Assembly: GCF_000337575.1 (NCBI RefSeq)
Contig: NZ_AOIM01000021.1
Location: forward strand, 2,425-61,209
Length of the DNA stretch: 58,785 nucleotides
Source: Natrialba hulunbeirensis JCM 10989
GTDB taxonomy: Archaea; Halobacteriota; Halobacteria; Halobacteriales; Natrialbaceae
Direction: 5' to 3'
Shown here: positions 34,705 to 42,371 of the stretch, piece after piece
How positions within the stretch are numbered: position 1 is the stretch's first letter
Layout: each line of letters opens with the position of its first letter
The notes under the pieces: generated by a model
Database searches by the model: none
Seen by the model: the letters and a program-made list of their open reading frames with translations, nothing else
What the model was told of the DNA's origin: nothing
Program-made: the position numbers and the translations under genes

Positions 34705-35214
34705 CTATGTCGTCACGGTTTTTCGGACGTTGTCTTCTGCCTGATCCAGCGCAAGGGCGACTTTTGCGAAGCTTAGATTCCGACGAGTGGTTTTCCATTG
34801 CTGGATCGTCTCCTCATTAGCGTCAGTCTCGGCCCAGGCGATGTCCGTTGGATCGTCGAGACCGGTCTCCCGTCGGTACGCCTCGATCTCAGCCTGCATT
34901 TCCTGTACCTTTGCGAGTAGCGTGTCCGAATCTGTGTTCTCGAGGATATCAGTGGCCTGCTCGAACGTAAGCGAGGCCCACGATCGAGCGTACAGCGTTG
35001 CTTTCGTCGTTGGGTCAGTCGCTGTTTCAACGAACCCATCTTCGGCAAGGTCTTCGAGGTGGGTTCGAGCCGTGTTTTCAGCAACGAGCGCACGCTCTGC
35101 GATCTCCCCCGCAGTCTGTCCGTCGTACGCCCGACTCACGACGGATTTTATTCGCTGAAAGGTGGTTGTCTCCTCCTTCCAGTCAGCTTCTGCTTCCTCG
35201 TTGACGTTCCTCAT
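34705..35214 (-). CDS. Winged-helix DNA-binding protein, probable antitoxin
   Basis: 169 residues from the ATG at 35214; 35 upstream codons are open but Arg/Pro-rich and unlikely. The winged helix spans about residues 20-75 (GQTAGEIAERALVAENTART, HLEDLAEDGFVET), followed by an alpha-helical C-terminal region (TDSDTLLAKVQEMQAEIEAY). It resembles haloarchaeal DUF7342-type regulators. Its position before the TumE-like gene suggests repressor and antitoxin roles. Confidence 0.75.
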   Translation of the reverse strand: MRNVNEEAEADWKEETTTFQRIKSVVSRAYDGQTAGEIAERALVAENTARTHLEDLAEDGFVETATDPTTKATLYARSWASLTFEQATDILENTDSDTLLAKVQEMQAEIEAYRRETGLDDPTDIAWAETDANEETIQQWKTTRRNLSFAKVALALDQAEDNVRKTVTT

Positions 35215-35521
35215 CGGTCGTCCACTCCTACACCGCGGAGATATATTAACCCGTGGACCAGCATATTGAGATGGTGAGTAGCGTGGCGGTCTGGGAACTC
35301 GGTGTCGGGGTGTTTGCACCTCCCTTCAACGGACTCACCCTCGGTACCGGTTCCATACTGGAGGATGCACGCCCTTGATGGGAACTGGATCAACGTAGCT
35401 GAAGCCATTGGCAAACAAGTCGCTACAAGCACTGAGAGGGTGATTTCCGCATAGACCAACTAAAACCACTCCGCGTTATCCTTCAGCCGTAACTAAACAC
35501 GTTCCTCGTTCGAAAGGCTAG
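35215..35521. other. Intergenic region
   Basis: No intact gene. The forward strand at about 35380-35453 reads NWINVAEAIGKQVATSTERV and stops at a TAG, a possible remnant of a protein C-terminus. Otherwise nothing was seen. Confidence 0.3.
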
Positions 35522-35529
35522 TTATATAC
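35522..35529 (+). promoter_or_regulatory. TATA box for the candidate RNA
   Basis: TTATATAC, about 27 bases before the AGACGAGCGCAG where the structured region begins. No protein start codon follows at the right distance on this strand. Confidence 0.5.
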
Positions 35530-35549
35530 GCCCGCCCCTCATAGAATAA

Positions 35550-35660
35550 GACGAGCGCAGAGGTGCTGCGTGGAGCCTGTGTGACCATGGCCCGCAAGCC
35601 CGGCGGTGCAAACCAATGGGCGTTGACGACGGACGTGGGCACAGGAACTGCACCTGTTTC
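35550..35660 (+). ncRNA. Candidate structured RNA
   Basis: Nested complementary segments: AGGTGC (35561-35566) with GCACCT (35650-35655), and CCTGTG (35576-35581) with CACAGG (35640-35645), plus an inner CCGC...GCGG hairpin (35591-35606). A TATA box lies upstream. Both strands happen to be open (forward MARKPGGANQWALTTDVGTG, reverse VQFLCPRPSSTPIGLHRRAC), which for a short GC-rich structured RNA is not evidence of coding. I recall this type of reverse-strand peptide as a recurrent haloarchaeal annotation, which would mean the DNA is conserved. Confidence 0.4.
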
Positions 35661-36470
35661 CTACATTTCAGCGAGCTTCGCTGCCAGCTCGTCGTACCCC
35701 TGTCGCTCTGCATATCCCACAACAGCATTCACTGAGCGATCTGTCGGAAACGGTTCTCCACCGCCCATATAGCCTTCGAACCAGCAGTTCACTCTCGTTC
35801 TAACGGTCTCTGCGCGATATTGTTGGATGGGCTCGACCGTGACTGACTCTGATGCAGTAACCACCGAGTTATACGCAGGACCCCAGTAGTAGCTGAGTGC
35901 CTCTTTGGTGACTGGTGTCTCTGGCGTTATCTCCGAGCAGTGGCGCGGATGATCAATCTCGTGTGCAAGCCAGGTTGCGCACAGATCGGCCAACAGTGAA
36001 GACGGGTAGTAGAGTTCTGATTGGATACACGTCGCAACTGGTGGTACGTCATCTGAAATCCCCGCTATTGCGTTCCCGAATCTCTCTGCTTTCTGTTCGT
36101 CGCCATCAAGAATGACAAGCGTATCCGTTAGATCAAGTTGGTTTACAAGCGTGGCAGACTGCACAGCTTCGACACGCTCTGGGCCGGAGTTATCTCCACC
36201 GAGGTGGACAGTCGACCGTAGCCGCTCAGCATTCGTCTGAACCACTTCCTCGAAGAAGCTAGTCGAATTCCGATATTCGAGATCGTGCGACTTGTCTCGG
36301 AACGGGTAAAACGGATAGTCCTCAGCAGCCGAGTAGATGCTACTGAGGATCTCGAGTTCCTCACTCCGCTCTGCATGAACAGCTACGGTAACGGTGATAC
36401 CATCGACGGTGCTTGCGTCAATTGCAACGGACCGGGTATAACGCGACTCTTCAGCACGAAACGGACGCAC
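35661..36470 (-). CDS. Hypothetical protein, haloarchaeal
   Basis: 269 residues with a GTG start at 36470. Codon use and the regular pattern (SVAIDASTVDGITVTVAVHA, LTDTLVILDGDEQKAERFGN, LLADLCATWLAHEIDHP) indicate a real gene. An acidic residue on the first strand (AIDAS) and a LVILDGDE strand could be metal ligands of an RNase H-like fold, but this is speculation. A coding fragment ends just upstream on the same strand, so it may be the second gene of a damaged operon. Confidence 0.65.
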   Translation of the reverse strand: MRPFRAEESRYTRSVAIDASTVDGITVTVAVHAERSEELEILSSIYSAAEDYPFYPFRDKSHDLEYRNSTSFFEEVVQTNAERLRSTVHLGGDNSGPERVEAVQSATLVNQLDLTDTLVILDGDEQKAERFGNAIAGISDDVPPVATCIQSELYYPSSLLADLCATWLAHEIDHPRHCSEITPETPVTKEALSYYWGPAYNSVVTASESVTVEPIQQYRAETVRTRVNCWFEGYMGGGEPFPTDRSVNAVVGYAERQGYDELAAKLAEM

Positions 36471-36479
36471 GAGAGTATT

Positions 36480-36686
36480 CTATTTTCGAGAAATAACTCC
36501 GAAATATTGAGGTTTCCGTTTGCGAGACGAGACATCAACTGCGTACTCTCGGTCGACGTAGACGACGTATTCGCGGCCGAATGCGTCCTTCTTCAGTGAG
36601 ACGAATACTCGAAACGTGGGTGGGACGATTCTGTCGGCTAGCGCGTCGATAGAGTTGCTGTCCGTGACAGGAATCTCTCGTCTCTG
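36480..36686 (-). pseudogene. C-terminal gene fragment, unidentified
   Basis: The reverse strand is open for 68 codons with no start codon and reads DALADRIVPPTFRVFVSLKK, DAFGREYVVYVDREYAVDV and ends YFGVISRK-stop at 36480. Composition looks coding. It precedes the hypothetical gene at 36470 by 9 bases. The upstream part appears to have been replaced by the sequence carrying dispersed repeat copy 3. Confidence 0.45.
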
Positions 36687-36813
36687 TCACTCGATCTCGG
36701 AGCGTGTCTTGGGGACTCGAGTACCGAGCCGAGACGTGGGCGGTATGTTGGGATTCGTCGAATACGTTTCTGCAGCGGGTCGTGTTTCACTGGGTGGACT
36801 TGGGTTTGGTCGT

Positions 36814-36852
36814 GGCTCTGTGTGGTGTGAGTGTCCGTGGTTGGACTACCGG
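36814..36852 (+). repeat. Dispersed repeat, copy 3
   Basis: GGCTCTGTGTGGTGTGAGTG followed by TCCGTGGTTGGACTACCGG. Matches copies 1 and 2; similarity to copy 1 continues to the left to about 36740 (GTTTCTGCAG at about 36769). Confidence 0.72.
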
Positions 36853-36899
36853 GGGGTCTGTGTAAACTCTTCAAAGGAGTTGTTCGCAAGATGATGTAG

Positions 36900-37175
36900 A
36901 ATGTCCTGCATCGCCTGGTACCGGAAGATTCGCTCCTTCGGAAACAGGAAATCGAAGAGGACTTTCGACGCTTGTATGTTCTGCAATTATTTGCATATCA
37001 TGGAAAGACTTCGGGGGTCACAGACGTCACGCCGGAATTGTGTGCGACGATTGCCAACCGAATGCAGGACAACGGCATCGACGTCCCCCCGAGGAGACAA
37101 AGCCAAAAAATTACAGCTTCCGCCCCCAACTCCGCACGAAAATCTACAGTTGATCCACAAGAAAAGGGGTTCTAA
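36900..37175 (+). pseudogene. Gene fragment, unidentified
   Basis: 91 open codons without a start; the first half is protein-like (LLRKQEIEEDFRRLYVLQLF, then AYHGKTSGVTDVTPELCATI), the second half is basic. It begins about 50 bases after dispersed repeat copy 3. Possibly the C-terminus of a displaced gene. No family recognised. Confidence 0.35.
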
Positions 37176-37190
37176 AGTCCCGTGTTTATC

Positions 37191-38282
37191 TCATATGAGT
37201 TTTAGTCGATCATCATCCGGTTCATATGCTTGTCCCCCCATTAACAAATCCATTATCACGTCATCTATTTCATCACGTGTTAATTCCTTATCGAACATTT
37301 CTGCAGATTTATATATTGCGGTCCTCGGAACGCCAGATTGATACTGGCTTTCAAGCATATCTGTAAGAGAATAGATGTAGTCTTTATCATCCTCATACTC
37401 TCTAGGAGGTTCTAATGCATCAATCTCTTCAATTTCTCGCTTTGTTATGTATTCATATATTTCAGTAATTGTTGACGCAACGATCATTAGCGTTTGTCGC
37501 GCTTCATGAAGATCGGGAGATTCATCTGGGTGATTTACTTCATTCCGTTTCTCTTTTAAATAATAGAGGTTAGTCAGTACGGGTGGCAAATCGCTGAGTT
37601 GGGTTAATACAGTATCATTCTTTTTCTCGTCTTCTGCAAACTCTTGCATTAACATATCTAAGATTTGTCCCCACGCTGCCTGTTCTAATGATTCATTTTC
37701 ATACTCATACCATTCTCTAAGACAATGTTCTACTGCTCGTAGGGAAAGTATAACAGAAGAAGTGGAACAACCAACGACCAAAGTCTTCGCTGCTTCCTCA
37801 ATGTCTGCTTTAGGTCTCTCATCAAGCCAATTCCAGACTCCTGAAGAAAATATTCGCTCTGGTTCCTCAATTAGAACCTGTTGGTTCAATAATCCGGGAT
37901 CAGCGGTAGGTATCATCTGCTGACGCTTTATATCTGCTAAAACCATATTCCACCATGTACCAGACTTTCTTTCAAGTTCCGTTGCATCATCTTCATCGAG
38001 ACTATCCACAGGTTCATATTTTGACTCGACTTTCGTTCTAAAATCAGATATCTGTGCGATTACTGCACTATCAACATCGCTTGTTCGTAGAGCCTGTATT
38101 ACCTCTGCTAATGCTCCAAGAATTCGATTACTTTCTGAATCCCCTATTTCATAATCATGCTGGGCGGCTCTCCTAAGATACTCCAATCTGCTACCTAAGA
38201 CAAAAGAATCTGCTAACGTCAAATACTCCGAGTCAGAAGTACTGGTGAATTCTACGCCTCCGTACTCAGAATTCTGGGACAT
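37191..38282 (-). CDS. HEPN-like domain protein in an AT-rich island
   Basis: 363 residues. About residues 165-285 look like a HEPN/DUF4145-type helical domain: SVILSLRAVEHCLREWYEYE, then YYLKEKRNEVNH and a helix TLMIVASTITEIYEYIT. R246-N-E-V-N-H251 matches the R-x4-6-H motif of HEPN ribonucleases. The N-terminal part is helical and unidentified. The C-terminal 60 residues (YQSGVPRTAIYKSAEMFDKE) may be a winged helix. Codon use is far more AT-rich than the genome around it, indicating foreign origin. Divergent from a membrane protein gene. Defence or toxin function is inferred. Confidence 0.72.
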   Translation of the reverse strand: MSQNSEYGGVEFTSTSDSEYLTLADSFVLGSRLEYLRRAAQHDYEIGDSESNRILGALAEVIQALRTSDVDSAVIAQISDFRTKVESKYEPVDSLDEDDATELERKSGTWWNMVLADIKRQQMIPTADPGLLNQQVLIEEPERIFSSGVWNWLDERPKADIEEAAKTLVVGCSTSSVILSLRAVEHCLREWYEYENESLEQAAWGQILDMLMQEFAEDEKKNDTVLTQLSDLPPVLTNLYYLKEKRNEVNHPDESPDLHEARQTLMIVASTITEIYEYITKREIEEIDALEPPREYEDDKDYIYSLTDMLESQYQSGVPRTAIYKSAEMFDKELTRDEIDDVIMDLLMGGQAYEPDDDRLKLI

Positions 38283-38480
38283 TCTTCAATTGGATTCATT
38301 AGTTGGCACACAGAAAATGATTTCCACTCCTATTTCGATAGACAGGTATGAGTAACATTAGATAATTGCTATTATGTGGCACTGCTCCGAATTTGATGGA
38401 GAAATCGTCTAACAGCAGTGGAAGGATCAAACACCTTTCAGAGTTCCATCCAAAACAGATAACTGTTTAAATACTTATCT

Positions 38481-39182
38481 ATGAGTATGAAGCAATCAAA
38501 ACCGTTCATTTCCATCGTTTTCTTCTTGGTAGTTATTCTAGCATCTATACCACTTCTACTCATATTATTACCGATGATCTTTTTGCTATGGATTACGGGT
38601 CAGGTGAGTAAGATTGGGAGGTTCAATGTTGGGCGATATTTTGGGGGTAAGTTGGATAAAATTCAGTTTAAGGAACTGAGAGACGATCTTGTAGAGATGG
38701 CTTCAAATGATGCGGTAAAGTGGGATGTGGTGGGGGTAGATCAAGAACTCAAGGAAATAAAATCAGAGGGAAAACAGCGACATGAATACGGAGAGTTGCT
38801 TTTCACCTCTATAGTTGGTATTTTAGCCATATTTTCTGGTTCAATGAACATCCCAATATTAGGTGGCTCCTTTCATGGCTGGGGAATCGAATCGCTCTTG
38901 CTGCTGCTACCAATCTTCGTTTTAATCAGAGTCGCTTTGTTGGACCGAGTAGCCTATACAGGGGCTGATGAAGTGAAAACAGGAGATTTGGAAGTCGCTG
39001 TGAAATGGCAGGAGATGGTTTGCTATATACCGTTTTCAATACCATTCCTTCTCGCGATGGGTCTAATTAGAGGAGTTTTCGGCGATAGTAGATACGAAGT
39101 TGCTATGGATATAGTATCAGAGTCCGAATCTTGGAGAGATAACGTTGAGCTATTAAAAACAGAATTCTCTAAAAGAGTTTAG
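38481..39182 (+). CDS. Membrane protein of the AT-rich island
   Basis: 233 residues from the ATG at 38481 (ATG also at 38487). Hydrophobic segments at about 8-38 (ISIVFFLVVILASIPLLLIL and beyond), 107-125, 135-153 and 184-200 suggest four membrane spans, with soluble loops between. No recognised domain. It shares the AT-rich composition of the divergent HEPN-like gene and is separated from it by a 198-base intergenic region, so the two probably arrived together. A membrane effector or partner role is possible but unproven. Confidence 0.7.
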   Translation: MSMKQSKPFISIVFFLVVILASIPLLLILLPMIFLLWITGQVSKIGRFNVGRYFGGKLDKIQFKELRDDLVEMASNDAVKWDVVGVDQELKEIKSEGKQRHEYGELLFTSIVGILAIFSGSMNIPILGGSFHGWGIESLLLLLPIFVLIRVALLDRVAYTGADEVKTGDLEVAVKWQEMVCYIPFSIPFLLAMGLIRGVFGDSRYEVAMDIVSESESWRDNVELLKTEFSKRV

Positions 39183-39487
39183 AGAACATCACCGCTTGGG
39201 ACTGCACGTCGACAAAATCAGTTTCCCGAATATGCACACGAACACCGATCTGTCGTGTGTATATTTAGAACAATGTTGTATACTCATTGAGAGTGCCGAT
39301 TTTAGTCAACTCTCCTTCTAATATGGGTTGTTTTACGACTGGTATCTTTGATATGAACGCTCCGTGTTCACGAGCGACTATTTTGTCTTTGAGAGCCGAC
39401 ACAGCAGATTCGGTTGATCACACCAATTATGGCAGGAACGAGAACGCAAATTCACCGCAAATCGCGTTGCATAAGCTACTTCTGCGA
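39183..39487. other. Intergenic region after the AT-rich island
   Basis: AT-rich on the left, returning to normal composition toward 39450. No gene, RNA or repeat recognised. Confidence 0.35.
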
Positions 39488-39757
39488 TCAGTGACCGTTC
39501 GCCGACTCGTCTAACTCACTGGCGTCAAGTTCTCCCTCAAGATACTGCTCACCGAGATCTGTGATTGCATAATAGCCGTCGTCAACCTGCTTTGCTAAGC
39601 CATAGTCGGTAAGCACTGACAACCGCCGACTGACGCCAGTTCGGTGTCGATCAATGTTTCTCGCGATGGTTGACGGACCTAACTCCAACCCGGTATTGAG
39701 GACCTCTAGAATCCGTTCGTCTGTCGGATTCTGCATCCAATCGCCGGGTTTTCTCAT
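39488..39757 (-). CDS. Winged-helix regulator (PhiH1-repressor-like)
   Basis: 89 residues. The whole protein is one winged helix: NPTDERILEVLNTGLELGPS, TIARNIDRHRTGVSRRLSVL, and wing DYGLAKQVDDGYYAITDLGE. Small proteins of this kind in haloarchaea resemble the repressor of phage PhiH1 and are frequent in prophage or plasmid-derived regions. Target unknown; its own upstream region or the TnpB-like locus are candidates. Confidence 0.8.
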   Translation of the reverse strand: MRKPGDWMQNPTDERILEVLNTGLELGPSTIARNIDRHRTGVSRRLSVLTDYGLAKQVDDGYYAITDLGEQYLEGELDASELDESANGH

Positions 39758-39884
39758 TACCCAATCCTTTCTCGCTTCCTTCTTACGTGGTTCGGAATTC
39801 TCGATATGGTGTACAATATCGGAGACCTAGATCTATAATATCGTAGAAGAATTTAAGTGATGGCCCGACAACTAGTTGGCTAAC
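39758..39884. promoter_or_regulatory. Divergent intergenic region with a strong TATA box
   Basis: TTTAAGTG at 39852-39859 is a typical haloarchaeal TATA element; a transcript to the right would start near 39885, about 205 bases before the TnpB-like start codon. The winged-helix gene is transcribed to the left from the same region. Confidence 0.5.
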
Positions 39885-40089
39885 GGGAGTTTCAAGCGAG
39901 ACTACTACTCTGCTGGTCTCGTCCTAAAATGCGGTTCGGTGGTAGTGACACCGGCCCGCAGCGGCTCCCGTAATCACGGTACGGAAGCCATGTCCGACAA
40001 GCATCCACGGGACCTTGAAGGTCCCGACCGACGAGACGCATCACTCGAGTACCCATCCCATTCCACCCCCTCGTTCGCGGGTGATCACC
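39885..40089 (+). ncRNA. Structured leader upstream of the TnpB-like gene (candidate RNA)
   Basis: After the TATA box at 39852 come a hairpin CGAGAC (39897-39902) with GTCTCG (39916-39921), and a perfect palindrome GGGACCTTGAAGGTCCC (40009-40025). The stretch has no convincing gene. It could be a structured 5' leader or a separate small RNA associated with the RuvC-like protein. Known TnpB guide RNAs lie at the 3' end of the gene, so this would be a different arrangement. Confidence 0.3.
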
Positions 40090-40815
40090 ATGCCTAGGGT
40101 CGCCCCCGAGTTGACTGCCGCCGACCGCACCGCGACCGCGATCGGCGTCGACCTCGGCGAGTACAACCTCTACACCGCCTGCCCGGCCACGATGCCGGAC
40201 TGGAAGGGAGCCTACGCAATCTGCGGCGACGACCTTTGCACCCAATTAGACGAGCTCCGCGCACAGGTCGCCCACCTGCTCGGTAGCGAGTACGACCGCG
40301 AGACGATCACCGCGTACGTCGAGCAACGCCGCACCGCCCTTCTCAACCGCCTCGACGACGCCGCGCGAACCATCTGCGACTACGCGAGCGCGTACGACCG
40401 GCCCGTGCTGGTCACCGAGAACAGCCACTTCGAGCCCGACCTCTGGGCGTGGCTGACCGATCCCAACGCCCACCGTGGCACGGCGTGGCTCCTCCCGGCG
40501 GCGCAGCTCCGACTCCGAGCCGTCGCCGCCGCGTACGCCATCGAGGTGACGACTGTGCCGGTGTCCTACTCCTCCCAGGAGTGTCACGCCTGCGGCGTCA
40601 TCGGTGAGCGCGCCCAGAGCCCCTCGTTTCGCTGCACGAACCCCGACTGTGCCGTCGGCGTTGTCTCCGCGGATCACAACGCCGCGAAGGTCCTCGCACA
40701 GCGGTACTACCCCGGCCAGCGCTGTGCCTACCGCCCGTCGAACTCGGCCACGACAGGCACGGACACCGCTCCAGCGCCCGTCGCTGACGGCGGCTCGCCG
40801 CAGAAGAACGCCTGA
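40090..40815 (+). CDS. TnpB-like RuvC/zinc-ribbon protein lacking the N-terminal half
   Basis: 241 residues from the ATG at 40090. RuvC I Asp21 (GVDLGEYNLY), RuvC II Glu110 (LVTENSHFEPD), a zinc ribbon with C165-x2-C168 and C182-x4-C187, then RuvC III Asp195 (SADHNAAKVL). TnpB proteins of IS200/IS605 elements are about 400 residues and have an N-terminal recognition half that is missing here. No TnpA gene and no element ends are seen. All three acidic residues are kept, so nuclease activity is possible. It is followed by a coiled-coil protein gene, suggesting a domesticated two-gene locus. Confidence 0.75.
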   Translation: MPRVAPELTAADRTATAIGVDLGEYNLYTACPATMPDWKGAYAICGDDLCTQLDELRAQVAHLLGSEYDRETITAYVEQRRTALLNRLDDAARTICDYASAYDRPVLVTENSHFEPDLWAWLTDPNAHRGTAWLLPAAQLRLRAVAAAYAIEVTTVPVSYSSQECHACGVIGERAQSPSFRCTNPDCAVGVVSADHNAAKVLAQRYYPGQRCAYRPSNSATTGTDTAPAPVADGGSPQKNA

Positions 40816-40962
40816 CCCGCCGAGTGCCGATGACCGAACTGGGTCACCGCCACCGACTCACGCCGCACGCACGCGTCGATCGTCTCCGCTCCGGTGGCCC
40901 GCACAGTCGGCACGTCCGCTGTCTCGCCTTCCAACTGCCCACTGACACACCCCACGATCACC

Positions 40963-41835
40963 ATGAGCACCCACTCCGAGCACACCACTCCCAACACCAC
41001 CCCAGACGAATCGACTTCCCACTCACTCGCCGCCGCACTCGAGTCCCTCCGAAATCGACTCGAGACACTCGAGTCCACCCTCGACCAGAAAACCGACCGG
41101 ATCGAGCACCTCGAGCGGGAACTCGACCGTGTCCGGACGGAAAACGAACGCCTCGAGAGCCGTGTCACCGAACTCGAGGAGACACGAACTCCCATCGAGC
41201 CGATCGAGGCCCGACTGGACGCCCACGAAAAGAAACTCGCGGCGAACAAAGCGCGCGTCAGCGAACTCCAGACGCGCGAACTCGAGAAGGGTGCCCACCT
41301 GCTCGAGATCCACGTCGATCTCAGTGCGATCGACGTCACCGACGGTCGTCTCGAGCGGATCACCAAGGACGATGGCAAGCAGTACGTCCGCCTGCCCGAG
41401 AGCGATGACCCACTCGAGCGCGGTGGCGACGTCGCCGTCGCCCACGGCGATCTGCTCCCGGTGCAGCAACTCGCGAGGATGGACGACGAGATGCGGCGTG
41501 CAACCACGTCTGCCCTCCCCGTCCGGCTCGCAGCGAACCTCTGGAAGGCTCGCACCGATCCGAGCGTCGGCGACAACCCGTGGAAACAGGGGTGCAAGAA
41601 CGTCCGCGAGTACGTCACGGCGAGCGATATGAAACACTGGATTCGCAGGCAGGAGTCGGGGATCAGCGACACGTACGCGAAGAAACTCGTCTCGCGAACG
41701 ATCGACGCGCTGCTCGATCTCTCGCGGAACCGGCTGGCGATCAGGCGCACCAGTCAGCGAAAGAACGGACTCGAGTACACCGAACGTCGCGTCCTGCTGC
41801 CGGCGGATGCGGCGATTCCAGGTGAGCGGCTGTGA
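40963..41835 (+). CDS. Coiled-coil protein, partner of the TnpB-like protein (unknown function)
   Basis: 290 residues from the ATG at 40963. A long coiled coil covers about residues 25-115 (LESLRNRLETLESTLDQKTD and heptad-like continuation). The C-terminal part (about 120-285) is globular, with KQGCKNVREYVTASDMKHWI and SDTYAKKLVSRTIDALLDLS, possibly a DNA-binding helical region. No family name recognised. It starts 147 bases after the TnpB-like gene on the same strand, and both have strong coding composition, so a shared function is plausible. Confidence 0.65.
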   Translation: MSTHSEHTTPNTTPDESTSHSLAAALESLRNRLETLESTLDQKTDRIEHLERELDRVRTENERLESRVTELEETRTPIEPIEARLDAHEKKLAANKARVSELQTRELEKGAHLLEIHVDLSAIDVTDGRLERITKDDGKQYVRLPESDDPLERGGDVAVAHGDLLPVQQLARMDDEMRRATTSALPVRLAANLWKARTDPSVGDNPWKQGCKNVREYVTASDMKHWIRRQESGISDTYAKKLVSRTIDALLDLSRNRLAIRRTSQRKNGLEYTERRVLLPADAAIPGERL

Positions 41836-41962
41836 TGATCGAGACGCCGCGATACCGCGTAGCTGTGATGGTCGGGACGCTGCGATGACACGTGGCCGCA
41901 ACGACCGAGAGAGCCCAATAACACGTGACTGTGACAACCGGAACGGCCCGGTGACACGTGGC
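41831..41962. repeat. Four tandem 33-base repeats
   Basis: Four consecutive imperfect units of exactly 33 bases (41831-41863, 41864-41896, 41897-41929, 41930-41962). The end of each unit is best conserved (ACACGTGGC or close variants in units 2-4). The first unit overlaps the stop codon of the coiled-coil gene. The reverse strand translates to an 11-residue repeat (ATCHRAVPVVT-like), a consequence of the 33-base period. No spacers, so not CRISPR. Confidence 0.8.
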
Positions 41963-42371
41963 GTCGACGGCTGAAACTGTCGACGGCAGTCGCACACTGC
42001 CCTGCGAGGGGATCCGACACTCCAGGCGGTACAGGAATCCAGCGCGATGTGGCTGTAAGCACGTCCGGCTACTCGTGAGTCTGTCGCTCGATCGGTCGTC
42101 GACGGTCCGCATCGATCGACGGCTCGGGAGCGGTCACTGAAGACGTCAGGTGTCTCCGGGAACGTCCAGCCAGAGGGACAGCTAGCAGTGAGTGTCCGCT
42201 GGGGTTTCTTCATTGCCGCTCGGGTACCTCACGCAGCGCTGCGTCAGTGCCCCGCTAGATGCCAGGAATACGCCAGGGCCACGGCTTCGTCCATCCCGTC
42301 CGTGCGCCGATAGCGAGTGTTCGAACCGGTCCAGTCCAGTACGTGCTGGCTGCGTCCGTTGACCCCGATCC
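41963..42371. other. Intergenic region before the multicopper oxidase 3' end
   Basis: Begins with a GTCGAC...GTCGAC inverted repeat (about 41963-41985). No supported gene; long reverse-strand frames continue from the antisense of the coiled-coil gene and are not credible. Confidence 0.35.

Noticed and set aside
35522-35772. Short ORFs on both strands at the candidate RNA
   Set aside because: Both strands are open over the same 110 bases and neither protein has a domain; the structure and TATA box favour an RNA, although this is not proven.
41831-41962. Possible CRISPR array
   Set aside because: Repeat units follow each other directly with no unique spacers, and no cas genes are present.
41023-42213. 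396-codon reverse-strand ORF
   Set aside because: Antisense to the coiled-coil gene and the 33-base repeats; no domain, repeat-driven open frame.
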